This document shows, in pieces, positions 26,701-34,189 of a stretch of DNA of 64,000 nt. A model generated the notes under the pieces. The model worked only from the letters and a program-made list of their open reading frames with translations. It did not search any database and was not told the DNA's origin. The DNA is from Reyranella sp. GTDB taxonomy: Bacteria; Pseudomonadota; Alphaproteobacteria; Reyranellales; Reyranellaceae. Made by a program: the position numbers and the translations under genes. The DNA is taken from positions 1-64,000 of the forward strand of contig JALHMO010000005.1 of the NCBI GenBank assembly GCA_022844015.1. The letters are read 5' to 3'. Every line of letters begins with the position of its first letter. Position 1 is the stretch's first letter.

Positions 26701-26984
26701 AGCTCAGTGGCGGCCAAGAGCTGCACGTGATGGTGCCGATCGAGCCGGAGCTCAGCTGGCGGGAGGCCCTTCGCTACAGCAGGGAAATCGCCGGCCGGCT
26801 GGCCGATGCCGCAGTGGATTGCCGCTACAACGCGCGCGACGCCGCGGCCATCGGCGCCTTCTCGCCGCGCGCCCTGCCCGGCGTGCCGATCGCCGCTCCG
26901 CTTGACTGGGATCGACTGCAGAGCGGCGTCGATCCGGCCGGCTTCACGCTGCAGCACCCCCAGGTGGCACGAAAGAAAGCGTGA
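23766..26984 (+). CDS. ligD: DNA ligase D with a second, degenerate polymerase domain
   Basis: Multifunctional end-joining ligase of 1,072 residues; the family is usually 800-900. Order: phosphoesterase domain (VVQKHAARRLHYDFRLEL, H38; HVEDHPLEYAGFEG), ATP-dependent ligase domain with adenylated lysine K256 in KHDGYR, then an intact primase-polymerase domain from about residue 563 with metal aspartates D683 and D685 (TIDLDPDD) and TTGGKGLHVVFPL. A second polymerase-like domain runs from about residue 860 to the end (HPWNVTIDDPDHPD, LSGGQELHVMVPI, IGAFSPRALPG, PLDWDRL); there the two aspartates are A946 and A948 (FAIAAD). Start GTG 23766 gives the normal SLDTYSAKRDFSKTPEP N-terminus. Works with the Ku protein encoded upstream. 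Confidence 0.95.
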   Translation: MAKSLDTYSAKRDFSKTPEPPARTGSTTAGNAYVVQKHAARRLHYDFRLELDGVMKSWAVPEGPSLIAGKKRLAVHVEDHPLEYAGFEGVIPPGQYGSGTVMIWDRGTWIPDFDPAFGYRKGHLKFRLDGQKLKGQWHLVRMAKKPREKQEAWLLFKSDDAAARPADALDILDDKPNSAATGRTLEAIARDQDRVWASGQGEVTEPAKKRRRRKPVIDPATLAKAKAGALPGFIEPSLPSPTDRAPSGRSWLHEIKHDGYRLQAHLENGRVRLFSRQGLDWTERFPTVARLFANLPAKFAIIDGEVVVHTEAGIASFAALVDALKNGSGDMAFYAFDLLYLDGFDLRDTPLGDRKATLARLLAKADDPTRLRYSDHIAGDGDAVFRHASRLGLEGIISKMEASPYRSGRVKTWLKVKSSATDSFVIAGYVPSTVDKAAVSALVLGEYAGNKLVPAGHVGSGFTVAIARELRQRLEPLRTVTPPLEDETADAKGARWVQPVLSAEVEYRGRTGGGLIRHAVFREIVEGKAPPRQAEASEREPRSKDEGKSKAKDRGRASDDTALPVRLTNPGRLLWPEQGITKQGLAEFHAEIADWILPHIVGRPLSLLRCPEGIAQQCFFQKHAWAGLGSAVRQVAVPNDAQPMLVVDDLAGLLALVQASVLEIHPWGARADRPELPDRVTIDLDPDDAVPWQRVIEAALEVRRRLRASGLESFVKTTGGKGLHVVFPLTPKADWDSIKAFAQSIAATMAADQPKLYTDNMAKSGRRGRIYVDYLRNTMGATAVGAYSPRARDGAPVSVPLDWDELGPDIRANHFTVLNLPNRLAFLDRDPWHGFAALKQTLPATATKSQERNAAAPSKAALAAYWKQVGKKALVHLARRPLDLVPHAPLGALPKAVQRVAVGDGHRLWIDSIDGLLALAAIGAIELHPWNVTIDDPDHPDLLVFAIAADKGNDWQRTVATALSLRALLQAEGLESWPKLSGGQELHVMVPIEPELSWREALRYSREIAGRLADAAVDCRYNARDAAAIGAFSPRALPGVPIAAPLDWDRLQSGVDPAGFTLQHPQVARKKA

Positions 26985-27088
26985 CCCCCATCGGCCTGCA
27001 ATCGGTCACCCCGCAGGGGTGGATTGAACGCTGCACTCACGCGACTATGGTAACGTCGCAACGGGCTCCACCTGGAGTAGGGCTACGG

Positions 27089-28045
27089 ATGACGACGACC
27101 GTCTATTTCGCGACCAACCGCGGCGTGAACAATCCGCGGGAGGCGCCGAGCAGCTATACCCTCAACATGATCTCGCCAGCCGATGAGATGTCGTATGGAA
27201 CGGCGTTCGTCGACAGCGCCGACTTCCCGGCCGACAACGTCGGTGTCATTCGATCCCTCCAGGACTTCCGGAAGGGCAACTTCTCCGACGCCGCAAGACG
27301 CGATATCGGATCTGGCGGCCGCAATATCCTCGTCTTCATCCATGGCTTCGCAAACTCGTTCGCGGATTCAATCACGCGCGCCGGCTTCAACCGCGAATGG
27401 CTGGCCAAGTCGGGCGTCGCCGGCGCCGATACGACGGTGATTGCCTTCTGCTGGCCGTCACGCGGCCACGTGATCGAGCCGCCGTTCCCCTCCTACGCCT
27501 ATCGTTCCGATCAGAACTCTGCCGGCCGGTCCGGATCGCACCTCGTCCAGTTCCTCACCACCCTGAGCCCCATGCTGCAGTTTGCACGCAGCGAAGGCCT
27601 GCGCACCTTCCTGCTGGCCCACAGCATGGGGAACTGGGTGTTGCAGGCCGCCATGGAAGCGTGGTTCGCCCACGGCGGCGGAGGCCCAATCGAGCTGTTC
27701 GACGAAGCCCTGCTGGCGGCAGCGGATGAAGAGCACACGTCATTCGGCCGCGGCCCGACCGGTCGGCTCAGCAGCTTGAGCCGGTTGGCTCGTCGCATCT
27801 CGATCTACCACAGCACCGGCGACCAGGTCCTCGACCACCTCAGTGAAACGATAAACCTGTTCGTCGAGCGCCTGGGCCAGCGCGGGCCGGCGGGATACCC
27901 CAACGCCATTCGTTTCCCGCCCGCGACTTACCGCGTGGTCGATTGCAGCGGGTTCACCGACTACCAGCGCACCTTCCAGGCGACGCACCAGTACTACCGC
28001 CGTTCCGAAGGCGTGCGGGCCGATATCGCGAGAGTCATGGCGTAG
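27089..28045 (+). CDS. alpha/beta hydrolase of the DUF900 type
   Basis: Protein of 318 residues. It begins TTTVYFATNRG, the usual DUF900 N-terminus, followed by FIHGFANSFADS (oxyanion histidine-glycine), the nucleophile elbow AHSMGN, and later DQVLDHLS (acid) with no obvious catalytic histidine assigned. The ATG at 27089 follows GGAGTAGGG and fits the domain start; the upstream in-frame part is intergenic. It is downstream of ligD but separated by about 100 bases. Substrate unknown; possibly an esterase. Confidence 0.86.
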   Translation: MTTTVYFATNRGVNNPREAPSSYTLNMISPADEMSYGTAFVDSADFPADNVGVIRSLQDFRKGNFSDAARRDIGSGGRNILVFIHGFANSFADSITRAGFNREWLAKSGVAGADTTVIAFCWPSRGHVIEPPFPSYAYRSDQNSAGRSGSHLVQFLTTLSPMLQFARSEGLRTFLLAHSMGNWVLQAAMEAWFAHGGGGPIELFDEALLAAADEEHTSFGRGPTGRLSSLSRLARRISIYHSTGDQVLDHLSETINLFVERLGQRGPAGYPNAIRFPPATYRVVDCSGFTDYQRTFQATHQYYRRSEGVRADIARVMA

Positions 28046-28173
28046 CGCTACGGCTCGAAGCGCCGCTCTTTGTGAAAGGACTTGGCGGTGATACTCCGGG
28101 CGTCGTCGACGGCCACGCCAACGAACGCGCTCTCAAATGTGCCTGCTGGAACGACCAACCCCGGCGCACGCAT

Positions 28174-28217
28174 TTCCGATCAGGCAGCGCCACACAAGTG
28201 GCGCTGCCTGATCGGAA
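28174..28217. repeat. 20-base perfect inverted repeat (hairpin)
   Basis: Arms 28174-28193 and 28198-28217 are perfectly complementary with a four-base ACAA loop; the core is CCGATCAGGCAGCGCCAC. It lies about 130 bases after the DUF900 stop and 70 bases before the DUF72 gene. No T-tract follows on either strand, so it may be a processing site or mobile-repeat remnant rather than a classic terminator. Confidence 0.75.
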
Positions 28218-28289
28218 GCCGCTCTAGCGTCCGTCTGGCCCGGGAATGCGGCGCATGGTACCCCACGCGCCTCGGACAAGGAGCAGGTC

Positions 28290-29030
28290 ATGGGCGGCAA
28301 GATCTATGTCGGCGTCGGCGGCTGGACCTTCGAGCCATGGCGCGGGACGTTCTATCCCGAGGGCCTCGCCCACAAGCGCGAGCTCGAGCACGCCAGCCGC
28401 AAGCTCACCTCGATCGAGATCAATGGCACCTATTACTCGAGCTTCAAGCCCGCGAGCTGGGCCAAATGGCGTGACGAGACGCCCGAGGGCTTCGTCTTCG
28501 CCATGAAGGCATCGCGCTTCTGCACCAACCGCCGCGTTCTCGCCGAAGCGGGCGAATCGGTGCAGCGCTACGTGAGCCAGGGCCTGGTGGAGCTGCGCGA
28601 CCGGCTCGGCCCGATCAACTGGCAGTTCATGGCCAGCAAGAAGTTCGACCCCGAGGATATCGACGCCTTCCTGAAGCTGCTGCCCCGCCAGGCCGGCAAG
28701 CTGCCTCTGCGCCACGCGCTGGAGGTGCGCCATCCGAGCTTCGGCGATCCGCGATTCTACGATCTTGCGCGCAAGCACAACGTCGCCATCATCCACGCCG
28801 AGGGCGACGACGATTTCCCGACCATCGACGAGCCGACCGCCGACTTCACCTATGCCCGCCTGATGGGCTCGCAGGACACGCCGAAGGCCGGCTTCAAGCC
28901 GGCCGCGCTCGACGCCTATGCCAAGCAGGCCAGGAAATGGGCCAAGCGCGGCGACGTGTTCCTCTATTTCATCTCCGGCGCGAAGGTGCGCAATCCCGCC
29001 GCGGCACAGGCACTGCTCGAGCGGCTGTGA
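28290..29030 (+). CDS. DUF72 domain protein (YecE-like)
   Basis: Protein of 246 residues with the DUF72/YecE TIM-barrel signature: IYVGVGGWTFEPWRGTFYPEG at the start (GGW/F then WRGTFYPE), then SIEINGTYYSSFKPASWAKW, FVFAMKASRFCTN, GPINWQF, and the late ALEVRHPSF. The ATG at 28290 fits exactly. The family is widespread and of unsettled function. It is monocistronic. Confidence 0.93.
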   Translation: MGGKIYVGVGGWTFEPWRGTFYPEGLAHKRELEHASRKLTSIEINGTYYSSFKPASWAKWRDETPEGFVFAMKASRFCTNRRVLAEAGESVQRYVSQGLVELRDRLGPINWQFMASKKFDPEDIDAFLKLLPRQAGKLPLRHALEVRHPSFGDPRFYDLARKHNVAIIHAEGDDDFPTIDEPTADFTYARLMGSQDTPKAGFKPAALDAYAKQARKWAKRGDVFLYFISGAKVRNPAAAQALLERL

Positions 29031-29139
29031 CGCCGCGCTGCCGAATCGCACCGGGACGGCGACACCTTCCCAGCGAAGCTGCTGCGGAGTGGACACATCC
29101 AAGCTGATACTTCCGTCTACATGGAGGTCGCTCTCCCAA

Positions 29140-29168
29140 CCTCTCCCCCCGCTATGCGGGCGGAGAGG
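29140..29168. repeat. short intergenic hairpin, CCTCTCC(G/C)CCCGC family
   Basis: Arms 29140-29152 and 29156-29168 pair over 13 bases with one mismatch and a TAT loop. A related half, CCTCTCCGCCCGC, follows at 29186-29198 with a GTAA loop and GCGGG. Both copies are followed by (G)GAACATGAG or AAACATGAG. This looks like a tandem dispersed repeat in the 240-base gap before the ArsR operon; it could also terminate the DUF72 transcript. Confidence 0.6.
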
Positions 29169-29235
29169 AACATGAGGCTTTGCATCCTCTCCGCCCGCGT
29201 AAGCGGGAGAAACATGAGTAACGCGCGGGCGCCCC

Positions 29236-29281
29236 TTGACTTCCCGGGCATAGCCTCCTAATTGTTAACTATATGGTTAAC
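29236..29281 (+). promoter_or_regulatory. promoter and overlapping operator of the ArsR/SRPBCC operon
   Basis: TTGACT (29236-29241), 17-base spacer, TAATTG (29259-29264) is a reasonable sigma-70 promoter. Directly after it GTTAAC at 29264-29269 and 29276-29281 form the inverted pair TTAAC-N6-GTTAA, centred on the ATG at 29273. A promoter here would start transcription within a few bases of the start codon and there is no ribosome site, so the mRNA is probably leaderless. ArsR-family autorepression through this operator is inference from its position. Confidence 0.6.
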
Positions 29282-29713
29282 TTTCAAGCGGCCACACTCG
29301 ATCGCACCTTCGCCGCCCTCTCCGATCCCACGCGGCGGGCGCTGCTCGCCCGCCTCGACGCGGAGGACGGCCTCACCGTCAGCGAACTGGCGCGGCCCTT
29401 CCCTGTGTCGCTGCCGGCGATCATGAAGCACCTCGACGTTTTGAGCGATGCCGGCCTGATCGCCCGCTCGAAGACGGGCCGCACCGTGACCTGCCGGCTC
29501 GAGGCTGCGCCCATGGAGCAGGCGATGAACTGGCTCGCCCACTATCAGCGCTACTGGACCGAGCAGCTCGACCGATTGGCCGCATTCCTGGAGGAAGAGT
29601 CATGCAATCCACCCCCGACCTCGCCCTCGCCAAGCCCGGTCTCACCCTCGAGCGCCGCTTCACGGCCTCGCCGGCGCAGCTCTTCCAGGCCTGGACGCAA
29701 CCGGAAAAAATGA
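29273..29713 (+). CDS. ArsR-family transcriptional regulator with an overlapping C-terminal tail
   Basis: Winged-helix regulator; residues 1-109 match the ArsR type that travels with SRPBCC genes (FAALSDPTRRALLARL, VSELARPFPVSLPAIMKHLDVL, AGLIARSKTGRTVTC). The frame does not stop at the usual place but runs 112 bases into the next gene in a different frame, adding a serine/proline/arginine-rich tail of about 37 residues. It carries no obvious metal-binding cysteines. Predicted to repress this operon; the inducer is unknown. Confidence 0.86.
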   Translation: MVNFQAATLDRTFAALSDPTRRALLARLDAEDGLTVSELARPFPVSLPAIMKHLDVLSDAGLIARSKTGRTVTCRLEAAPMEQAMNWLAHYQRYWTEQLDRLAAFLEEESCNPPPTSPSPSPVSPSSAASRPRRRSSSRPGRNRKK

Positions 29714-30054
29714 TCCGCTGGTGGGGCGTCACCGGGTCCGGCAAGGCGCCCATCGCCGAGACCGACCTGAGAGTCGGCGGCCGCTTCCGCGTCCAGTTCT
29801 GGTCTCCGGACGGTGAGCATCACTCGGTGAGCGGCGTCTATCGCGAGGTGGTGCCGGAGCGCAGGCTGGTGTTCTCGTGGGCCTGGCAGAGCACGCCCGA
29901 GCGCGAATCGCAGGTCACGGTCGCCCTGGCGCCTCATCGCGACGGCACGCTCCTGACCCTGAAGCACGAGCAGTTCTTCAACGAGACGGCGCGCGACGAT
30001 CACCGGCGCGGCTGGACGGCAGCCCTCGACAATCTCGAGAAGGCCCTGGCATGA
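29602..30054 (+). CDS. SRPBCC domain protein (AHSA1-like)
   Basis: Protein of 150 residues with the activator-of-Hsp90-homologue-1 type START-like fold: LTLERRFTASPAQLFQAWTQ, MIRWWGVTGSG, DLRVGGRFRVQFWSPDG, GVYREVVPERRLVFSWAW, and the terminal RRGWTAALDNLEKAL. It starts inside the ArsR reading frame behind GAGGAAGAG and ends overlapping the next start (ATGA). Proteins of this pairing bind hydrophobic ligands; the ligand is unknown. Confidence 0.92.
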   Translation: MQSTPDLALAKPGLTLERRFTASPAQLFQAWTQPEKMIRWWGVTGSGKAPIAETDLRVGGRFRVQFWSPDGEHHSVSGVYREVVPERRLVFSWAWQSTPERESQVTVALAPHRDGTLLTLKHEQFFNETARDDHRRGWTAALDNLEKALA

Positions 30055-30908
30055 GCCTCGACCCGTTCCGGACGCCGGTCGACATGAGCGATGCCGGCCA
30101 GCACGCGAGCCTGCTCGACGCCCTGCCCGGCGACGCCGGCCGGCTGGCCGAGATCATCCAGGGTATGCTGCTCCATCAGCATGTCGCGCCGGCCTATGGC
30201 GTGACGCTGACAGCGACGCAGAAGCTCGAGCCGCACATCCGTGGCGTCGAGCCGATGCTCGAGCGGATCGCGACGCGCGACGCCCGGCCATTGACGACCG
30301 CTCGCCCGGCGGCCGAGCGCCTCGTCGGCAACTGCCGGCATTTCAGCCTGCTGCACGTGGCGATGCTGCGCCGCCATGGCACGCCGGCACGCGCGCGCTG
30401 CGGCTTTGCCGCCTACTTCGAGAAGGGCCGGTTCGTCGATCATTGGGTGACCGAGCTGTGGAACGAGGCCGAGCGACGCTGGCAGCTGTTCGACGCGCAG
30501 CTCGACGCCCGTCAGCGCGCGCTGTTCCACATCGCCTTCGATCCGCACGACACCCCGCGTGACCAGTTCCTGGTCGCGGGCGAGGCCTGGCAGCTCTGCC
30601 GCACCGGCAAGGCCGATCCGCACGCCTTCGGCATCCTCGACATGCACGGACTGTGGTTCATCGCCGGCAATGTCATCCGCGACCTGGCGGCCCTCAACAA
30701 GCGCGAGATGCTGCCGTGGGATGTCTGGGGCGCGATGCGGCAGAGCGACGCCGAGCTCGACCGCGATTTCATCGACCGCATGGCGGCGCTGTCGCGCCAG
30801 CCCGACCGCGATCCTGCCGCCCTGCAGCGCGCCTGCCGGGACTCGCGCATCGCCGTTCCCGACACGGTGTTCAACGCCGTGCTCGGGCGCCCCGAGCCAA
30901 TCCACTGA
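30051..30908 (+). CDS. transglutaminase-like superfamily protein
   Basis: Protein of 285 residues. The likely catalytic triad is the cysteine in VGNCRHFSLLHVAMLRRHG, the histidine in DHWVTELWNE, and the aspartate in WQLFDAQLD, in the order seen in bacterial transglutaminase-like cysteine proteins. The C-terminal half is helical and of unknown role. Start overlaps the SRPBCC stop (ATGA), and DUF899 follows after 14 bases, so a five-gene unit from ArsR onward is likely. Activity is not predictable. Confidence 0.82.
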   Translation: MSLDPFRTPVDMSDAGQHASLLDALPGDAGRLAEIIQGMLLHQHVAPAYGVTLTATQKLEPHIRGVEPMLERIATRDARPLTTARPAAERLVGNCRHFSLLHVAMLRRHGTPARARCGFAAYFEKGRFVDHWVTELWNEAERRWQLFDAQLDARQRALFHIAFDPHDTPRDQFLVAGEAWQLCRTGKADPHAFGILDMHGLWFIAGNVIRDLAALNKREMLPWDVWGAMRQSDAELDRDFIDRMAALSRQPDRDPAALQRACRDSRIAVPDTVFNAVLGRPEPIH

Positions 30909-30922
30909 GGAAGGACCCGATC

Positions 30923-31672
30923 ATGCATGAGCCCGCGATCGTTTCGCGCGAGGAATGGCTGGAAGCACGCCGCGCCCTTCTGGCCGAGGAGAAGGCCCAT
31001 CTCAGGGCGCACGACGCTCTGGCAGAGCGCCGCCGCGCGCTGCCCTGGGTGCGGGTCGACAAGGCCTACGCGTTCGACGGGCCGAATGGCAGGGAGACGC
31101 TCGGCGACCTGTTCGCCGGCCGCAGCCAGCTGATCGTCAAGCACTTCATGCTGGGCCCGGGCTGGAAGGAAGGCTGCATCGGCTGCTCGTTCGGCGCCGA
31201 CCAGCTCGACGGCGCGCTGATCCACCTGGTCAACCACGATGTCATGCTGGTCGCCGTGTCTCGCGCGCCCTACGCCGAGATCGAGCCCTTCCACAAGCGC
31301 ATGGGCTGGCGCTTCAAGTGGGTTTCCTCGCATGGCAGCGACTTCAATTTCGACTTCCATGTCTCCTTCACCGAGGCCGACAAGGCGCGCGGCAAGGTCT
31401 TCTACAATTTCCAGGAGATCGACTATGCCGGCGAGGAGCTGCCGGGTTACAGCGTCTTCACCAAGAATGAATCCGGCCAGATATTCCATACCTATTCGGT
31501 GTTCTCCCGGGGCACCGAGGATGTCGGCACGGTCTACGGCTTCCTCGACGTGACGCCCCGGGGGCGCAACGAGCCACCCGGTACCAACCTTTCCCGCTGG
31601 GTCCGCCACCACGACAAATACGAGCAGGGTACCGGCATTTCCTGCTGTCACGGCCGATCGGGAGTGCTGTAA
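30923..31672 (+). CDS. DUF899 thioredoxin-like protein
   Basis: Protein of 249 residues with DUF899 hallmarks: VSREEWLEARRALLAEEK near the start, LPWVRVDKAYAFDGPNG, the thioredoxin-like segment FMLGPGWKEGCIGCSFGAD (CxxC at the redox site), and SSHGSDFNFDFHVSF. The ATG at 30923 is preferred over the longer frame because the preceding gene ends at 30908 and AAGGA lies upstream. Often co-occurs with SRPBCC/ArsR genes. Function unknown. Confidence 0.92.
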   Translation: MHEPAIVSREEWLEARRALLAEEKAHLRAHDALAERRRALPWVRVDKAYAFDGPNGRETLGDLFAGRSQLIVKHFMLGPGWKEGCIGCSFGADQLDGALIHLVNHDVMLVAVSRAPYAEIEPFHKRMGWRFKWVSSHGSDFNFDFHVSFTEADKARGKVFYNFQEIDYAGEELPGYSVFTKNESGQIFHTYSVFSRGTEDVGTVYGFLDVTPRGRNEPPGTNLSRWVRHHDKYEQGTGISCCHGRSGVL

Positions 31673-31705
31673 TCTCCCGGCAACGGCAATGGTCGGAGGT
31701 GACAG

Positions 31706-32152
31706 ATGCCCGCTCTTTCGCTCGATCACTACAACATCTACTGCAAGGACCTCGAGGCGACGGTTCGCTTCTACGAGCGCTACGTCGGCCTGCGGAACGG
31801 CGATCGGCCGCCGTTCAACTTTCCCGGCGCCTGGCTTTATGCCGGAGACAAGGCGATCCTCCATCTCCTGTCGGAGACGGGCCGCGACGAGCACGGCAGC
31901 GGCGCGATCGATCACATCGCCATCAACTGCGCCGACATCCGCGGCACGATCGACCAGATCAAGAAGGACAACGTGCCATTCGAGGTCAAGAAGGTGCCGG
32001 CTCGGCCCCTCCAGCAGATATTCGTGCACGACCCCGACGGCGTCATGATCGAGCTCAATTTCTGGCACGAGGCCGATGTGCCCGAGCTCAGCGACAACAT
32101 GGACCCGGTGTCGCGCAGCGCATTGGCCGACAAGGCCAAAGTCCCGGCGTGA
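31706..32152 (+). CDS. VOC family protein
   Basis: Protein of 148 residues with one VOC domain: LSLDHYNIYCKDLEATVRFY (with the first metal histidine), AILHLLSE, AIDHIAINC, and FVHDPDGVMIELNFW (glutamate ligand). The tail beyond WHEADVPE is unusual and probably disordered. It follows DUF899 by 33 bases. Its stop overlaps the GTG of a truncated hydrolase frame. Substrate unknown. Confidence 0.87.
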   Translation: MPALSLDHYNIYCKDLEATVRFYERYVGLRNGDRPPFNFPGAWLYAGDKAILHLLSETGRDEHGSGAIDHIAINCADIRGTIDQIKKDNVPFEVKKVPARPLQQIFVHDPDGVMIELNFWHEADVPELSDNMDPVSRSALADKAKVPA

Positions 32153-32403
32153 TCCGGCGCTGCGTCTGGGCCGCGTTCACTCTTGCGGCGACGGCGCAGC
32201 AACGCCAGACGATCGACTTCGAGGACCGGCAGAAGGGACAGCCGGTCCGGGTCACGGTGGAAATCCACTGGCCCGCCGTCCACAGCGTCGTGCCGGCGAT
32301 GGTGCTCGGTCACGGCAGTGGCGGTATCTGGGTGCCGCCTAGGGCCTCCAGGGTGGAGGCTGATCAGTCGACTGTCGGGGTGGCAGCCAGCCGGCGGAAA
32401 TAG
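32149..32403 (+). pseudogene. truncated alpha/beta hydrolase remnant
   Basis: A frame of about 85 codons opening with GTG in a GTGA overlap with the VOC stop. It has a short signal-like start (VIRRCVWAAFTLAATAQQ), then QKGQPVRVTVEIHWP and AMVLGHGSGGIWV, which looks like the N-terminal third of a dienelactone-hydrolase-type protein up to the oxyanion HGSGG. It then stops making sense and runs over the 3' end of the opposite-strand GGCT gene. The nucleophile region is absent, so it is probably a decayed 5' fragment. Confidence 0.5.
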
Positions 32404-32828
32404 TCGGCCGGCAGCAGATCCTCGCCGGCCAACAGATGGGCGAGGTAGGCCCGGGTCGGCCTCAGGTCCTCCCCGGTCAGCAAGGCGACATAGGTGATCG
32501 CCTCGAGGATCTCGCCCGTGTCGAGGCGCGCGACGGCGACGCTCCGCCGTTCGTAGTGGCCGCCGGCCACCCCTTCGTAGCGATCGAGCACGACGAAGCC
32601 TGCCTCGGGGAGCCGGTTCAGCGTGCCAAACACGGAGCCGCCCTCGCTCACGACGATGTTGCCGGCGCCCGAGCCGGCCGGGTGGCGGGCGCGCTTGTTG
32701 AAGGCGAGTTGCCAGCCGTCGAGCCGGCCGGCGATGCGCTCTCCGGCAGGAATGCCTTCCGGCACCAGCCGCTCCTCGAACAGCCGTGCAGCGCTCATGT
32801 TCGAGCCATAGGCGAAGTACCAGCTCAT
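32364..32828 (-). CDS. gamma-glutamylcyclotransferase family protein
   Basis: Protein of 154 residues with the GGCT-like fold: WYFAYGSNMSAARL (the YGSN motif), RLDGWQLAFNKRA, GSVFGTLNRLPEAGF, and the catalytic glutamate region VLDRYEGV. The ATG at 32828 overlaps the cyclase stop (ATGA); the in-frame ATG at 32840 is inside that gene. Family members release 5-oxoproline from gamma-glutamyl compounds, but substrates vary. Confidence 0.9.
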   Translation of the reverse strand: MSWYFAYGSNMSAARLFEERLVPEGIPAGERIAGRLDGWQLAFNKRARHPAGSGAGNIVVSEGGSVFGTLNRLPEAGFVVLDRYEGVAGGHYERRSVAVARLDTGEILEAITYVALLTGEDLRPTRAYLAHLLAGEDLLPADYFRRLAATPTVD

Positions 32829-34129
32829 GCCACCCGCCATACCCGGACTGGCTCGCCATAGCCGCGAATCGGCTGCGGCCCGAGGTCGGTCGCGCCGTCG
32901 GCGCCGGCGGTGTCGGCATGCACCGAGCCCGAGATCAGGAGTTGCGAGCCGGTTTCCTTGGTGAGCTGCTCGAGTCGGGCGGCGAGGTTCACCGTGTCGC
33001 CGATCACCGTGTACTCCTTGCGCTGCGGCGAGCCCACGGTGCCTGTCACCGCATCGCCGATGTGGATGCCGATGCCGATGCGCAACGGCTGTCCCGGGCG
33101 CGCCGCGTTCCAGGCGTCGACCGCCTTCAGCATGCCCCGCGCTGCTGCCAGGGCGCTGGCGGCGGCCCGCGGATCCTCGAGCGGCGCACCGAACAGGGCG
33201 AGAAAGCCGTCGCCCAGGAACTTGTTGATGATGCCGTGATGGCGGTCGACGATCTCGATCATGTCGGCGAAGAAATCGTTGAGCAGCGCCACCGTCTCGT
33301 CCGCCGGCCGCACCCGCGTCATGGCCGTGAACCCCCTGATGTCGAGGAACAGCACGCAGACGCGGCGCATCTCGCTCGGCGGGTCGGACTGCTGGGCCAG
33401 CAGCCGCTCGACCACGGCCGGCGAGACGTGCTGGCCGAACAGGTTGGTGACGCGATCATGCGCCGCCGACACCGCCACCGAAGCCTCGAATTGGCGGCGC
33501 AGGCTGCCTGCCACGATGCCGGCGATCACACCAGCCCCCAGCAGCACGATGCTGCGGCTGAGGTGATAGACCAGGGAGTGCTCGGGTACGTCGAAGAACA
33601 GCTCGAGCGGCATCAAGTGCCCCGCCAGCATGAACTGCTGGACCGCCGCAACCGCCCCTGTCCATACCGACAGCCAGAAATCGAGCCGTAGCGTCGACAG
33701 CAGGATGAACACGAAATAGAGCATGGGCGGCCAGAACCCGAGCACGGCTGCCGGTTCCATGTGGAGGCTGAGCTCGAAGATGACGACGCTCGGCAGGCTG
33801 GTCTCGATCAGGGCATTGGCAAAGCGGGCGATGCGCGGAAAATCGAGATCCCGGGCCATCCGCCAGCGCAGCACCATCAAGGCGATCCATTCATAGACGA
33901 CGAACGGCCCGATGCCGGCCAAGGGGGTCCACGGCTCGACGGCCTTGCGAAACATGCGCTCGGCGAACTCGGGCGTGAGATTGAGCGCGCCCAGGGTCGC
34001 GGCCAGCAGAACCGTCAGCACGATGGCGAGGACCCGCATTCGCTGGACCTCGCTGCGCAGGATCTCGCGGCGCAGCGCCGTTGCGAAGTTGTCGGTCGTC
34101 CCGTCCGCCATCGCCGGCAACCTAGCCAT
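32825..34129 (-). CDS. membrane-bound class III adenylate cyclase
   Basis: Protein of 434 residues. An N-terminal region (to about residue 220) has five or six hydrophobic segments (VLAIVLTVLLAATLGAL, FWPPMLYFVFILLS, VLLGAGVIAGIVAG). The cyclase domain follows a LFGQHVSPAVVERLL linker: FLDIRGFTAM with the first metal aspartate, NKFLGDGFLALFG with the substrate lysine and second metal aspartate, and YTVIGDTVNLAARLE. The lysine and aspartate at the base-recognition positions favour ATP over GTP. ATGs at 34129 and 34111 are both plausible. It overlaps the GGCT gene. Confidence 0.92.
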   Translation of the reverse strand: MARLPAMADGTTDNFATALRREILRSEVQRMRVLAIVLTVLLAATLGALNLTPEFAERMFRKAVEPWTPLAGIGPFVVYEWIALMVLRWRMARDLDFPRIARFANALIETSLPSVVIFELSLHMEPAAVLGFWPPMLYFVFILLSTLRLDFWLSVWTGAVAAVQQFMLAGHLMPLELFFDVPEHSLVYHLSRSIVLLGAGVIAGIVAGSLRRQFEASVAVSAAHDRVTNLFGQHVSPAVVERLLAQQSDPPSEMRRVCVLFLDIRGFTAMTRVRPADETVALLNDFFADMIEIVDRHHGIINKFLGDGFLALFGAPLEDPRAAASALAAARGMLKAVDAWNAARPGQPLRIGIGIHIGDAVTGTVGSPQRKEYTVIGDTVNLAARLEQLTKETGSQLLISGSVHADTAGADGATDLGPQPIRGYGEPVRVWRVA

Positions 34130-34189
34130 CCGAAATCGGCTTCACAACGCCGAGTGGTCGGCGACTGGCAGGGATGCTAGGAACGCCCC

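Noticed and set aside
19626-26984. Reading the whole 19.6-27 kb stretch as one end-joining operon
   Set aside because: The hydrolase, DUF2277 and SDR genes between Ku-TPR and LigD are on the opposite strand, so only ku-TPR can be co-transcribed.
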